Of a stretch of DNA of 64,000 nt, positions 1-8,183 are shown piece after piece. Under the pieces are notes generated by a model. The model did no database searches and was not told where the DNA came from. It was given only the letters and a program-made list of their open reading frames with translations. Made by a program: the position numbers and the translations under genes. Within the stretch, counting starts at the first letter, position 1, and each line of letters opens with the position of its first letter. The DNA lies in contig NZ_BSFI01000008.1 of NCBI RefSeq assembly GCF_027922265.1, positions 264,001-328,000 on the forward strand, read 5' to 3'. The DNA comes from Hansschlegelia plantiphila. Its GTDB lineage: Bacteria; Pseudomonadota; Alphaproteobacteria; Rhizobiales; Methylopilaceae.

Positions 1-595
1 CAAGCTGGTGCTGGACCGCCGCGATCGACATCACCCTGTTGTGCGCGTCGTGAAGGTGTTCCCGCGTCTCGGAGGACTGCACCCGGCGCGCGCTCTGCAG
101 CAGGACGCTCGAGATGATCTGCAGGCTGTTGGCGACCCGGTGCTGAAGCTCGCGCAGCAGGATGTCCTTGTCCCGGAAAAGGTCGTCCTTGATCTTTTCC
201 GCGACGCGCGTGTCGGTGACGTCGGCCGCCGAAAGCACCAGCCGGATGTTTGCGGCGTCGGCGTAATCGAGCTTTCGGGCGTTCACCAGGACCTGACGGG
301 TCTCGCGCCCCGCGCGCACCAAGGCGATCTCGTATCCTTCGAGCTCTGAGAATCCCGCCGCCGTGGCGCCGAGCGCCGCCCGCAGCTGGGGCGTGTCCCA
401 CTCGCCGTCTCCGAGCAGAAAGACCGGACGGTTCGGCACGTCTGCGGCGATCAGGTCGAACGTCTCGCAAAAGGAAGCGCTCGCCGCCACCACGCTCAGA
501 TCGCCGTCAAGCAGCAGAAGGGGCACATTGGAAGAAGAAATGACCGCTAGAGCGAGGTTTGTCGCCTCGCCATGCGCAAGTCCGGGGGCCGCCAT
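1..595 (-). CDS. Sensor histidine kinase, HWE/HisKA_2 type with N-terminal PAS-like region (3' end outside window)
   Basis: Only the first 198 codons lie in the window and the gene runs off the left edge. The start is the ATG at 593-595. Residues about 15-130 look like a PAS-type sensor domain, with text such as LLLLDGDLSVVAAS and VLSAADVTDT. They are followed by a dimerisation/phosphoacceptor segment with RELQHRVANSLQIISSVLL, where His152 is the expected phosphorylated residue. This RExxHRVxNxLQ pattern is that of HWE/HisKA_2 kinases, which in Alphaproteobacteria often serve light, redox or general-stress signalling. There is no transmembrane segment in the visible part, so it is probably cytoplasmic. 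The ATPase domain is not visible, so HWE and HisKA_2 cannot be told apart. The family call is firm; the stimulus is unknown. Confidence 0.85.
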   Translation of the reverse strand, partial: MAAPGLAHGEATNLALAVISSSNVPLLLLDGDLSVVAASASFCETFDLIAADVPNRPVFLLGDGEWDTPQLRAALGATAAGFSELEGYEIALVRAGRETRQVLVNARKLDYADAANIRLVLSAADVTDTRVAEKIKDDLFRDKDILLRELQHRVANSLQIISSVLLQSARRVQSSETREHLHDAHNRVMSIAAVQHQL

Positions 596-949
596 TGGCC
601 GTTTCCTTGGCTAGACCGGTGGCTTCCGAAAAGGGAGCCTCGCCCGGCAGCACGCCCGCCGTCCGGCGACCCAGTCGAGAGCGCCGAATACTCCGTCCAC
701 CAAAGAGGGCGGTGAGCGCCTACGCCCGCGACCGAAACAGCAAAGACCGCAAACCAATCAAATACGGCGCCGACGAAAATTTGCGGGAGAGCGCGACGAC
801 GACGCTGGCCAAACAGAATTAAGGCGCGGCCGACGTATCGACTGGTGCCATGATACCCAACAAGCCTCCGAAGAGGAAGATAAAGCTCTACCACAAGTTG
901 CGATAGACGTTTGCTGATAACGTCAGCCGGTCCGGCCGATCGTCCGCTC
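596..949. other. Intergenic stretch without a supported gene
   Basis: These roughly 350 bases lie between the histidine kinase start and the rpoH terminator. A long minus-strand reading frame crosses the stretch with a hydrophobic run (FVGAVFDWFAVFAVSVAGVG), but it has no credible start or ribosome binding site and continues into the antisense of rpoH. It may be decayed coding DNA or chance. I see no convincing -35/-10 pair for the kinase. Base composition around 760-830 and 880-930 is more AT-rich than the flanking genes, so the kinase promoter probably lies here. Confidence 0.4.
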
Positions 950-985
950 GCAAAAGAAAATGGCCGCGCGGTTTCCCGCGCGGCC
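950..985 (-). terminator. Intrinsic terminator of rpoH
   Basis: A perfect 10-bp hairpin (arms 962-971 and 976-985, read GGCCGCGCGG then GAAA then CCGCGCGGCC on the minus strand) lies 15 bases after the rpoH stop. It is followed on that strand by ATTTTCTTTT. This is a textbook Rho-independent terminator. Confidence 0.92.
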
Positions 986-1000
986 TCTGTCAGATGAAGC

Positions 1001-1882
1001 TCAGGCGTGCGCCTCGATCGCGGCGACGTTCTTGCGAACCGCGGCCTGGACCTTTTCGAAGGCGCGCACCTCGATCTGGCGCACGCGCTCGCGGCTGACG
1101 CCGAACTCGCCGGAGAGCTCTTCGAGCGTGAGCGGCTCGTCCGACAGGCGCCGCGCCTCGAAGATGCGGCGCTCGCGGTCGTTGAGCACGGTGAGAGCGC
1201 CCGACAGCGCCGAGCGGCGGTTGTCGAGCTCTTCGGTGTCGGCGAGCCGGGTCTCCTGGCTGTCGCTGTCGTCGACCAGCCAGTCCTGCCACTCCGACGA
1301 ACCTTCGTCTTCACGCAGCTGCGCGTTGAGCGAGGCGTCGCCGCCGAGCCGCCGGTTCATGTCGACCACGTCGGTCTCGGTCACGCCGAGCCGCGTCGCG
1401 ATCTGCTTGACCTGATCCGGACGAAGGTCGCCCTCCTCCAGCGCGGAGATCTGGCTCTTCGCCTTGCGCAGGTTGAAGAACAGCTTCTTCTGGTTCGCGG
1501 TGGTGCCCATCTTCACGAGCGACCAGGACCGCAGGATGTACTCCTGGATCGAGGCCCGGATCCACCACATGGCGTAGGTCGCGAGTCGGAAGCCCTTCTC
1601 GGGCTCGAAGCGCTTGACCGCCTGCATCAGGCCGACATTGCCTTCCGAGACGACCTCGCCGATCGGCAGGCCGTAGCCGCGGTAGCCCATCGCGATCTTC
1701 GCGACGAGGCGGAGATGGCTGGTGACGAGCTGATGCGCCGCGTCGCGGTCGCCATGCTCGCGCCAGCGTTTGGCGAGCATGTATTCCTGCTGCGGTTCCA
1801 GCATCGGAAATTTGCGGATTTCATCGAGGTAGCGGCTCAGGCCGCCGTCGCTGACGATGATGGGGAGAGCAGCTGAAGCCAC
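1001..1882 (-). CDS. rpoH: RNA polymerase sigma-32 factor RpoH
   Basis: A 293-residue alternative sigma factor that directs RNA polymerase to heat-shock promoters. Region 2 contains GNVGLMQAVKRFEPEKGF and ATYAMWWIRASIQEYI. The RpoH box QKKLFFNLRKAK, diagnostic for sigma-32 against other sigma factors, follows near residue 132. Region 4 ends with the helix-turn-helix LEELSGEFGVSRERVRQIE. Length matches the family (about 285-300 residues). The start is supported by a strong CTAGGAGG Shine-Dalgarno just upstream. Alphaproteobacteria often have two rpoH copies; only one is seen here. It is transcribed in the same direction as the upstream rluD-type gene, 229 bases away, and likely has its own promoter in that AT-richer gap. 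Confidence 0.96.
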   Translation of the reverse strand: MASAALPIIVSDGGLSRYLDEIRKFPMLEPQQEYMLAKRWREHGDRDAAHQLVTSHLRLVAKIAMGYRGYGLPIGEVVSEGNVGLMQAVKRFEPEKGFRLATYAMWWIRASIQEYILRSWSLVKMGTTANQKKLFFNLRKAKSQISALEEGDLRPDQVKQIATRLGVTETDVVDMNRRLGGDASLNAQLREDEGSSEWQDWLVDDSDSQETRLADTEELDNRRSALSGALTVLNDRERRIFEARRLSDEPLTLEELSGEFGVSRERVRQIEVRAFEKVQAAVRKNVAAIEAHA

Positions 1883-2111
1883 ATGCGCCTCCTAGAGTGT
1901 TAGGGCCCCCGCCTTCCGCGGCGGACCCGGCTGCGACCGCGTTTGAGCCGCCGATCGCCTGGGCAGACTTATAACGCATTTCGTACAAGGCATGCCGTTC
2001 GTTACACGTCATGCTGCCGTGCATTATCGCATGACTGACACGAGCGGTCCCAGCCCCGCCTTGCGCTCATGCGATCAAACTACCGCGAGGGCGAACCCGT
2101 TCCGTCCACTC

Positions 2112-3122
2112 TCAGGGGTTGGCCCGGAACGCGGTCAGCAGATCGTCCATCTCGGGCGGCAGCGGGCTTTCGAACAACAGCGTCTCCGCGGTCCGGGGAT
2201 GGGCGAAGCCGAGTTCAGCGGCATGCAGCGCCTGCCGACCGAGCGCCGCGAGCGCGCCGGCGGCCCCCTCCCCCAGCCGTGACGCCTTGGTGCGATGGCT
2301 CGCGCCATAGACCTCGTCGCCGATCAGCGGGTGGCCGATATGGGCGAGATGCACGCGGATTTGATGGGTGCGCCCGGTCTCCAGCCGGCATTCGAGCAAC
2401 GAAGCGTGCGCGCTGTCGAACCTCTCCAGCGTCTCCCAATGGGTGATCGCCTCGCGTCCGGACGCGGTGACCGCGATCTTCTCGCGGTTCTTGACGCTGC
2501 GCGCGAGCGGGGCGTCGACCGTGCCGCGCGGCCGGTCGGGCGCGCCCCAGACGAAGGCGAGATAGGCGCGCACGAGCGGCCCGGTGCGGCCGTGGTCGGC
2601 GAACTGGGCGCTCAGGCTCCGATGCGCCGCGTCGTTCTTCGCGACCACCAGCAGGCCGGACGTGTCCTTGTCGAGCCGGTGGACGATGCCGGGCCGAGCG
2701 ACGCCGCCGACGCCCGACAGGCTCGCCCCGCAATGCGCGATCAACGCATTCACGAGCGTGCCGTCGGCGTGGCCGGCCGCCGGGTGCACGACAAGGCCAG
2801 CCGGCTTGTCGACCACGATGAGGTCGTCGTCCTCGTAGACCACGACGAGCGGGATGTCCTCGCCCTTCGGCTCGGCCGGCGTCGGCTCCGGAAGCTCCAG
2901 CACGATCTCGCCCGCGTTGACCTTGGCGGAGGGGTCTTCTAGCGTCCGGCCGCCCGAACGGACCGCCCCCTGGCGCATCAGCGCCTGGATGCGGGCGCGG
3001 GACAGCTCCGGCAGGCGGGACGCGAGAAACCGGTCGAGCCGCTCGCCGACGTCGTCGGCGCCGGCGGCGACGACGCGGAGCCGGCCGGTATCGGCCGCGG
3101 GTTCAGAGGATGGCAGGGACAT
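2112..3122 (-). CDS. rluD: RluA/RluD-family 23S rRNA pseudouridine synthase
   Basis: A 336-residue enzyme that isomerises uridine to pseudouridine in rRNA. An N-terminal S4 RNA-binding domain (residues about 20-75, with ERLDRFLASRLPELSRARIQ) is followed by the catalytic domain. The latter has the family motif GIVHRLDKDTSG, with the catalytic Asp in HRLDKDTSG, and the typical GRTHQIRVHLAHIGHPLIGD. The start chosen (ATG 3120-3122, MSLPSSEP) gives a normal-length protein; an in-frame upstream ATG would add 22 low-complexity Ser residues antisense to the neighbouring gene. Its start codon overlaps the start of the divergent membrane protein gene. RluD (helix 69 sites) is the best fit, but RluC or RluA specificity cannot be excluded. 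Confidence 0.9.
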   Translation of the reverse strand: MSLPSSEPAADTGRLRVVAAGADDVGERLDRFLASRLPELSRARIQALMRQGAVRSGGRTLEDPSAKVNAGEIVLELPEPTPAEPKGEDIPLVVVYEDDDLIVVDKPAGLVVHPAAGHADGTLVNALIAHCGASLSGVGGVARPGIVHRLDKDTSGLLVVAKNDAAHRSLSAQFADHGRTGPLVRAYLAFVWGAPDRPRGTVDAPLARSVKNREKIAVTASGREAITHWETLERFDSAHASLLECRLETGRTHQIRVHLAHIGHPLIGDEVYGASHRTKASRLGEGAAGALAALGRQALHAAELGFAHPRTAETLLFESPLPPEMDDLLTAFRANP

Positions 3123-3507
3123 GACGGCGCAGATCGGCTCCACAACGCCGTCGCTCGACCAGATCGAGGACGACGACGATCCGCGCATTCAGCGCGTCTA
3201 CCGGCGCCTCAGGATGCTCACGCTGATCGGCGCGCTCACCATGGGCGTCGGCTTCCTGTCGGTGATGTCGGTGATCGCCTACCGTCTCGTCAAGTCGAGC
3301 CCCTCGGCCATGGGCCCGACGGTGCGCACGCTGTCGCTGGCCCCCGGCGCACGCGTCGTCTCGACCGCCGTCGACGGCGGCCGCATCGTGGTGACGGTCG
3401 AGACCGACGGCCGCACCGCGATCCACGTGATCGACGCCTCGAGCCTGGTCGAGACCGGGCGCATCGACGTCGCCCCCGGCGGCCCGTCCGCCCCGCCGCT
3501 GCGCTGA
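3121..3507 (+). CDS. Small single-pass membrane protein, DUF6476-like
   Basis: A 128-residue protein with an acidic N-terminus (DQIEDDDDPRIQRVYRRLR), one transmembrane helix at about residues 32-54 (LIGALTMGVGFLSVMSVIAY) and a periplasmic C-terminal domain of beta-strand character. Small membrane proteins of this layout sit next to RluD in many Hyphomicrobiales and are annotated DUF6476; the function is unknown. The start is ATG 3121 behind an AGAGGA sequence. It is divergent from the pseudouridine synthase and the two start codons overlap. Placement in DUF6476 rests on layout and context rather than a search. Confidence 0.75.
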   Translation: MTAQIGSTTPSLDQIEDDDDPRIQRVYRRLRMLTLIGALTMGVGFLSVMSVIAYRLVKSSPSAMGPTVRTLSLAPGARVVSTAVDGGRIVVTVETDGRTAIHVIDASSLVETGRIDVAPGGPSAPPLR

Positions 3508-3603
3508 GACGGCGCGCCCGATGGCCGGTCCGTCGAAACTTCGTCGCGAGGCGGCTTGAAGCCCGCCGACAACGCCGCTATAGCATGCGGCCTTCCGCTG
3601 CCG

Positions 3604-3679
3604 GCTCCCATCGTCTAGCGGTCTAGGACGTCGCCCTCTCACGGCGAAAACAGGGGTTCGAGTCCCCTTGGGAGCGCCA
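3604..3679 (+). tRNA. tRNA-Glu (CTC)
   Basis: A complete cloverleaf including encoded CCA. The acceptor arm GCTCCCA (3604-3610) pairs with TGGGAGC (3669-3675), followed by discriminator G and CCA. The anticodon stem TCGCC/GGCGA encloses loop CTCTCAC with anticodon CTC at 3638-3640. The T arm reads CAGGGGTTCGAGTCCCCTT. This sequence closely follows bacterial tRNA-Glu. Confidence 0.97.
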
Positions 3680-3695
3680 CGCTTTTTTAAAGCGT
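3679..3695 (+). terminator. Possible terminator hairpin after tRNA-Glu
   Basis: ACGCTTT and AAAGCGT form a 7-bp hairpin with a TTT loop immediately after the tRNA CCA end. The T-run lies inside the hairpin rather than after it, so this could be a weak terminator or a processing structure. Confidence 0.4.
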
Positions 3696-3835
3696 TAGCT
3701 TGGGGCTTTGGCGGGAAGTTTCACAGATGCCCAATACATGAGTGTGGATGTCGGTGGTTTTCGCCGGGCTCCTCGTGCTCGCCGTCGCCACGGTTCCCTC
3801 GGTCGAGATAGGCCCGCCTCGTTTATGCAAGGCGA

Positions 3836-4732
3836 TCAGACCTTAGCCGCGGTGAAAAGATGCGCCGCCATGTGCTCCACGAACACGCGCACCTTGGGTG
3901 ACAGATGCTTGGTCGACGGCCACAGCGCGCGCATCTGGCCGCTGGCGACCATGACGTCGCTCATGACCTCTTCCAATGCGCCTTCCGCGAGATGCCGTTC
4001 CACCGCAAAGCGGGGAAGGCACGCGATCCCGAAACCCTGCGCCGCGAGGTCCACAAGCGGCTCGATCGTGCTCGCGGTCGCGCGAACGGGCAAAGGGTCG
4101 AGCCGCTCGCCGTCCTGCCGAAGCGGCCATGCCTCGAGCCGGCCCGTGCTCGGGTAACGATGGTGAAGACAGGCGTGCCGCATGAGATCGGCAGGCGCGC
4201 GCGGTCGCCCATGCTGCTCCAGATAAGCCGGCGCCGCGACGATGCTGTGGCTGAAGCCGCCTAGGCGCCGGCTCATCAGGCGGCTGTCGGCGGGCTCCCC
4301 GGTGCGGATCACGACGTCGAACCCCTCTTCGATCACGTCCACCATCCGGTCGGTGAAATCGAGATCGGGAAGCACCTCGGGATACGCCGCCATAAACTTG
4401 GCGATCACGGGGATCAGCAGCATGCCGACCAGCGGCAGGCTCACCTTGAGCACGCCGGCCGGGCGCGCCTGCTCGGCGCGCAGCGCCGTCTCCGCGTCTT
4501 TCAGATCGCCCAGCACCTGGCGGCAACGATCGAAATAGGCGGCCCCTTCCTCGGTCAGCGTCATGCTGCGGGTGCTGCGGTGGAACAGCCGGACGCCGAG
4601 TTCGTCCTCGAGCCGGGCGATGGCCTTGCCGACGGCCGAGGGCGAAAGGCCAAGCTGGCGTCCCGCCGCGACGAAACTGCGCGTCTCGCCCGCCTGAACG
4701 AACGCCCGCAACGCCACGAGCTTGTCCATCAT
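3836..4732 (-). CDS. LysR-family transcriptional regulator
   Basis: A 298-residue regulator. The N-terminal winged helix-turn-helix spans residues about 3-60 (LVALRAFVQAGETRSFVAAG, then LGLSPSAVGKAIARLEDELG and RLFHRSTRSMTLTEEG). The LysR substrate-binding domain follows from about residue 90 (GVLKVSLPLVGMLLIPVIAKF). The longer open frame upstream is discarded because the HTH begins at the second of two adjacent ATGs (4730-4732 and 4727-4729). It is divergent from the MFS transporter starting at 4836, with about 100 bases between them. This is the classical arrangement in which a LysR protein controls the neighbouring exporter in response to a small molecule. The effector is unknown. Confidence 0.93.
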   Translation of the reverse strand: MMDKLVALRAFVQAGETRSFVAAGRQLGLSPSAVGKAIARLEDELGVRLFHRSTRSMTLTEEGAAYFDRCRQVLGDLKDAETALRAEQARPAGVLKVSLPLVGMLLIPVIAKFMAAYPEVLPDLDFTDRMVDVIEEGFDVVIRTGEPADSRLMSRRLGGFSHSIVAAPAYLEQHGRPRAPADLMRHACLHHRYPSTGRLEAWPLRQDGERLDPLPVRATASTIEPLVDLAAQGFGIACLPRFAVERHLAEGALEEVMSDVMVASGQMRALWPSTKHLSPKVRVFVEHMAAHLFTAAKV

Positions 4733-4835
4733 CGCCTCGATTGCGGAAGATTGTTCCGGACTATCGGGAATATGCGCCTGATTATCAATGATCGGGGGCG
4801 CGATAGACCGGGGCGAAGCCGTTCCGAGGATGCTC

Positions 4836-6074
4836 ATGCCCCATACTGTCCCGATCTCCGCCGACCCGCGGACCCCTGCTGCGAGGGGAAGGCGCGAGCG
4901 ATTGCCGCTCGCCGGCCTGCTCGCGCTGGCGATGGGCGGCTTCATCACCATCCTGACCGAAGCGCTTCCCGCCGGGCTGCTGCGGGAAATCAGCGGCGAT
5001 CTGCACGTGTCCGAGGCCATGGCGGGCCAGCTCGTGACGATCTATGCGATCGGATCTCTGGTCGCGGCGATCCCGCTCACGGCGGCCACGCGATCGATGC
5101 GCCGGCGCCCGCTCCTGCTGAGCGCGATCGGCGGCTTCGCCGTCGTGAACACGATCACGGCCATGTCCGACAGCTACGCGGTCATCATGGCCGCTCGCTT
5201 CCTCGCCGGCGTCTCGGCCGGCCTGCTGTGGGCGCTGCTCGCCGGCTATGCGACGCGCATGGCGCCCGCGCATCTCGCCGGCCGCGCCATCGCCGTCGCG
5301 ATGGTCGGCACGCCGCTCGCGCTGTCCATCGGCGTGCCCGCCGGCGCGTTCCTGGGCGCGGCGGTGGGATGGCGGATCAGCTTCGGAATCATGACAGGGC
5401 TGTCGGTCGTCCTGATCGGCTGGACCCTATGGAAGGTGCCCGACTTCGCAGGCGAAACCGGAGGCAGGCAGCCGTCGCTCGCGCGCGTGTTCACGACGCC
5501 CGGCGTCCGGCCGATCCTGTTCGCGACGCTCACCTTCGTGCTCGCGCACAACATCCTCTACACCTATATCGCGCCCTATCTCCAGGCGAGCGGCCTCGGC
5601 GGTCAGGTGGACCGGATGCTGCTGGCCTTCGGCGCGGCCGCCCTGATCGGCATCTGGGCGACCGGCGTGCTGATCGACCGCCGGCTGCGGCAGCTGGTGC
5701 TGGGGAGCATAGCGCTATTCCTCGCATCGGCGGTTCTGCTCGGGGCCGCGACGACCGCGCCGGCCCTCTACATCGGCGTGACGGCCTGGGGCCTCGCCTT
5801 CGGCGGGGCGGCGACGCTGTTCCAGTCCGCTTCGGCCAGGGCCGCCGGCCCCGCCGCCGACGTCGCCCAATCCATGATCGTGACCGTATGGAACTTCGCC
5901 ATTGCGGGCGGCGGGATCGTAGGCGGCTATCTGCTCGACCAGACCGGACCGCGGTCTCTGCCATGGAGCCTGTGCGCGCTCCTGCTGGCTTGCCTCGCCG
6001 TCGCGTTCGCGGCGCGCGGCGCCGGCTTTCCCCCCAGCGGCGACAGCTCGGCGCGCAGGCCTTCGCATCTGTGA
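4836..6074 (+). CDS. MFS transporter, DHA1 drug/sugar efflux type
   Basis: A 412-residue inner-membrane transporter with about 12 predicted helices. The first follows LPLAGLLALAMGGFITILTE. The A-loop region is ATRSMRRRPLLLSAIGGFAV, and motif C-like glycines lie in GTPLALSIGVPAGAFLGAAV. The overall pattern resembles the AraJ/YdhP arabinose-efflux-like branch, proton-driven exporters of drugs or sugars. The ATG at 4836 is chosen because GAGG sits 6 bases upstream; ATG 4830 is an alternative. It is divergently paired with the LysR gene, which probably regulates it. The C-terminus is soluble and Ser/Arg-rich (PPSGDSSARRPSHL). Confidence 0.9.
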   Translation: MPHTVPISADPRTPAARGRRERLPLAGLLALAMGGFITILTEALPAGLLREISGDLHVSEAMAGQLVTIYAIGSLVAAIPLTAATRSMRRRPLLLSAIGGFAVVNTITAMSDSYAVIMAARFLAGVSAGLLWALLAGYATRMAPAHLAGRAIAVAMVGTPLALSIGVPAGAFLGAAVGWRISFGIMTGLSVVLIGWTLWKVPDFAGETGGRQPSLARVFTTPGVRPILFATLTFVLAHNILYTYIAPYLQASGLGGQVDRMLLAFGAAALIGIWATGVLIDRRLRQLVLGSIALFLASAVLLGAATTAPALYIGVTAWGLAFGGAATLFQSASARAAGPAADVAQSMIVTVWNFAIAGGGIVGGYLLDQTGPRSLPWSLCALLLACLAVAFAARGAGFPPSGDSSARRPSHL

Positions 6075-6097
6075 GCAGATGCGGCTTGGCTGGCGCG

Positions 6098-6273
6098 GAC
6101 AACCAGTCGCAATTCTCTGAAGGCGAGGCATGCATCGTGCGCGTCCTGCACGATGTCGTGGAGGGCAGCCGTGGACGCTGGAGCAGTTGCGCGCCGAGGG
6201 TTTCAGCGAGGCCGTCATCGCGGGTGTTGATGCGGTCACGCGCCGCCCCGGCGAGGGCTATGGCGACTTCATC
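6098..6273 (+). pseudogene. Remnant of an HD-domain phosphohydrolase gene (frameshifted, both ends missing)
   Basis: Frame one reads QSQFSEGEACIVRVLHDVVEG, with the HD metal motif in LHDVVE at about 6146-6163. The next frame continues QPWTLEQLRAEGFSEAVIAG and then VDAVTRRPGEGYGDFI up to about 6273. Together they match the pattern LLHDVVEDTPWTLEDLRAEGF...VDALTRRPGESYEDF found in HD phosphohydrolases, as I remember the family. A shift lies near 6164-6168. The N-terminal half and the C-terminus are missing, and the fragment ends inside the 3' end of the minus-strand permease gene. It marks the edge of the iron-uptake island. The family match is from memory and was not searched. Confidence 0.7.
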
Positions 6274-8183
6274 AGAGCGACGAGCGCCGCCGCGCCGCCG
6301 AGAAGCATGGCGACGATTCCCGCGGGAATTTCATAAGGGAACAGCGCAACGCGTCCGATCCAGTCCGCGACGGCGAGAAGCGCGCCGCCGACGAGCGCCG
6401 ATCCGGCGAGCAGGCTCAAAGGCGAGCGGCATCCCAGGCCTCGCGCAGCGTGGGGCGCGACAAGGCCTACGAAGCTCAACGGTCCGATGACAAGCGTCGC
6501 GGCCGCGGTCAGGACGCTGGCGAGCGCGATCGTCAGCGCCTGCGCCTGACGGATGCGCAAGCCCGATGAGCGCGCCGCAGGCCCAAGCGGCAGAAGCGCG
6601 AGTGGCCGCGCGAGCGTCAGCGCAGCCGAAAGCCCGCCGGCCGCGACGGCCAGGATGACGAGCGCCCGTTGGCCGTCCACCAGATAGGTGGAGCCGCTGA
6701 GCCAGACGACGGCGAGGGCCATGCGCGGATCTCCGCTGGCCAGCAGGAACGAGACCACGCCCGTGAAGGCTGCGGCGAGGCCGACGCCAAGCAGCAGCGG
6801 CTGTTCGGGCGCGCCGCCCCGCTTCAGGCCCTTCAGAGCCCAAAGAGCCGCGAGGCCGGCGCCGAGGGCGCCCGCCGCGAGCTGAGCCGCGGGGCCGGCG
6901 GCGGGCGCGGCATAAAGCAGAACGAGGAACCCAAGAGCGGCGCCGGCGCTCACCCCGATCATGTCGGGGCTCGCCATCACGTTTCCCGTCATGCGCTGGA
7001 GCAGCGCGCCCGCGACCGCGATCGCCGCTCCCGCGCCGAAGGCGGCGATTGTCCGCGGGACGCGCCAGTCGAGCGCCTGCGCCGGCGCCGCCAGGCTCCA
7101 GCCATCCGCGGCGCGATCGAGAAAGAGCGCGGCGGCGAGCGCGACGATGCAGCCGAAGAGCAACAGGCCCCAGGCCGGCCGCAAGCGTTGCGACGGCGCG
7201 GAGATCGGAACAGGCGCAAGCGAGGGAAGACGCAGGCGGGCCGCGAGCGCCATCAGCAGCGGCGCGCCGAGCAGGCCGGTCGCGGCGCCTGTCGGCAGGT
7301 CGAGCGGGATCAGCTTCACGGCCTCGTCGGTCAGCCACAGCAGCCCGGCGCCGAAGATCGGAGTCCAGAGCAGCCGATCCGCCATGGTGCGGGCGCCGGT
7401 CGCGCGCGCAAAATGCGGCGCGGCGAGGCCGATGAAGGCGATCGCTCCGACCTCCGCCGTGGTGAGCGCCGCGAGCCCCGCCGCCAGCGCCAGAGCCGTC
7501 AGGCGAATGATCCTGGGATTTCCTCCCAACGCCGCGGCCCCTTCGTCGCGGAGCGAGGAGAGCGTGAAGGCGCGGGCGAGGCAGCCGGCGGCGATCCACG
7601 CCAGCGCCAGAAGCGGGGTGAGGCGCGCGGCCGCGGACCAGTCGTTCTGCCGGAGCGAGCCGGAGCTCCACAGGAAGAGAGCCCGCATCCACTCGTGATT
7701 GAAGAGGGCGATCAGCGTCGTCGCCGCGCTCGCCGCGAAGCCGAGGACGAGGCCTGCGATCACGACCGTCGCCGGTCTCAGCCCCCCGCGCAGCGCGAGC
7801 CCGAGCGTCACGGCGGCCGCCGCCAGGCCGCCGCCGAGAGCGACGAGCGACTGCGACGCCCCGCCCAGCCCCGCCGATCCGAACACAGCGAGCGCGAGCA
7901 CCGCGCCGGCGGAGACGCCTGTGGTCGAAGGCTCCGCGAGCGGGTTGTCGAGCGCGATCTGAAGGACGAGGCCGGACAGCGCGAGCGACGCGCCTGCGGC
8001 GAGCGCCGTCGCCGCGCGGGGAAACACCGTGTAGTGGACAAGCAGCGCCGACACGTCGTCCGGCTGAGGCGACAGCAGCGCCGCGAGCCATTCGCCGGGC
8101 GGCAGGGCGCGCGCGAGGCCGGCTAGAAACAGCGCCGCGGCGAGGGCGAAAAGGGCCGCGGCGGCGACCGGGCGAAGCGTCAC
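6258..8183 (-). CDS. fhuB: Fused double permease of an iron-siderophore ABC transporter (FhuB type)
   Basis: A 641-residue inner-membrane protein made of two FecCD/BtuC-type permease halves in tandem (about residues 1-320 and 321-641), as in FhuB. Each half carries GNPLAEPS- or GNVMASPD-type motifs (DNPLAEPSTTGVSAGAVLAL and GNVMASPDMIGVSAGAALGF). Each also has the ATPase-contacting segment (FIGLAAPHFAR and FVGLVAPHAARGLG). The GTG start at 8181-8183 overlaps the binding-protein stop as GTGA. It would move ferric siderophore, probably hydroxamate type, into the cytoplasm. The last codons overlap the HD-hydrolase remnant, so the native C-terminus may have been altered. No cognate ATPase gene is in the cluster. 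Confidence 0.9.
   Translation of the reverse strand: MTLRPVAAAALFALAAALFLAGLARALPPGEWLAALLSPQPDDVSALLVHYTVFPRAATALAAGASLALSGLVLQIALDNPLAEPSTTGVSAGAVLALAVFGSAGLGGASQSLVALGGGLAAAAVTLGLALRGGLRPATVVIAGLVLGFAASAATTLIALFNHEWMRALFLWSSGSLRQNDWSAAARLTPLLALAWIAAGCLARAFTLSSLRDEGAAALGGNPRIIRLTALALAAGLAALTTAEVGAIAFIGLAAPHFARATGARTMADRLLWTPIFGAGLLWLTDEAVKLIPLDLPTGAATGLLGAPLLMALAARLRLPSLAPVPISAPSQRLRPAWGLLLFGCIVALAAALFLDRAADGWSLAAPAQALDWRVPRTIAAFGAGAAIAVAGALLQRMTGNVMASPDMIGVSAGAALGFLVLLYAAPAAGPAAQLAAGALGAGLAALWALKGLKRGGAPEQPLLLGVGLAAAFTGVVSFLLASGDPRMALAVVWLSGSTYLVDGQRALVILAVAAGGLSAALTLARPLALLPLGPAARSSGLRIRQAQALTIALASVLTAAATLVIGPLSFVGLVAPHAARGLGCRSPLSLLAGSALVGGALLAVADWIGRVALFPYEIPAGIVAMLLGGAAALVALMKSP

Noticed and set aside
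850..906. 18-codon plus-strand ORF (MIPNKPPKRKIKLYHKLR) in the rpoH-kinase gap.
   Set aside because: Too short, no ribosome-binding site and no context to support it.
3748..3846. Short plus-strand ORF (32 codons, MSVVFAGLLVLAVATVPS...) after tRNA-Glu.
   Set aside because: It has a hydrophobic start, but no convincing ribosome-binding site and it overlaps the end of the LysR gene. Probably chance.
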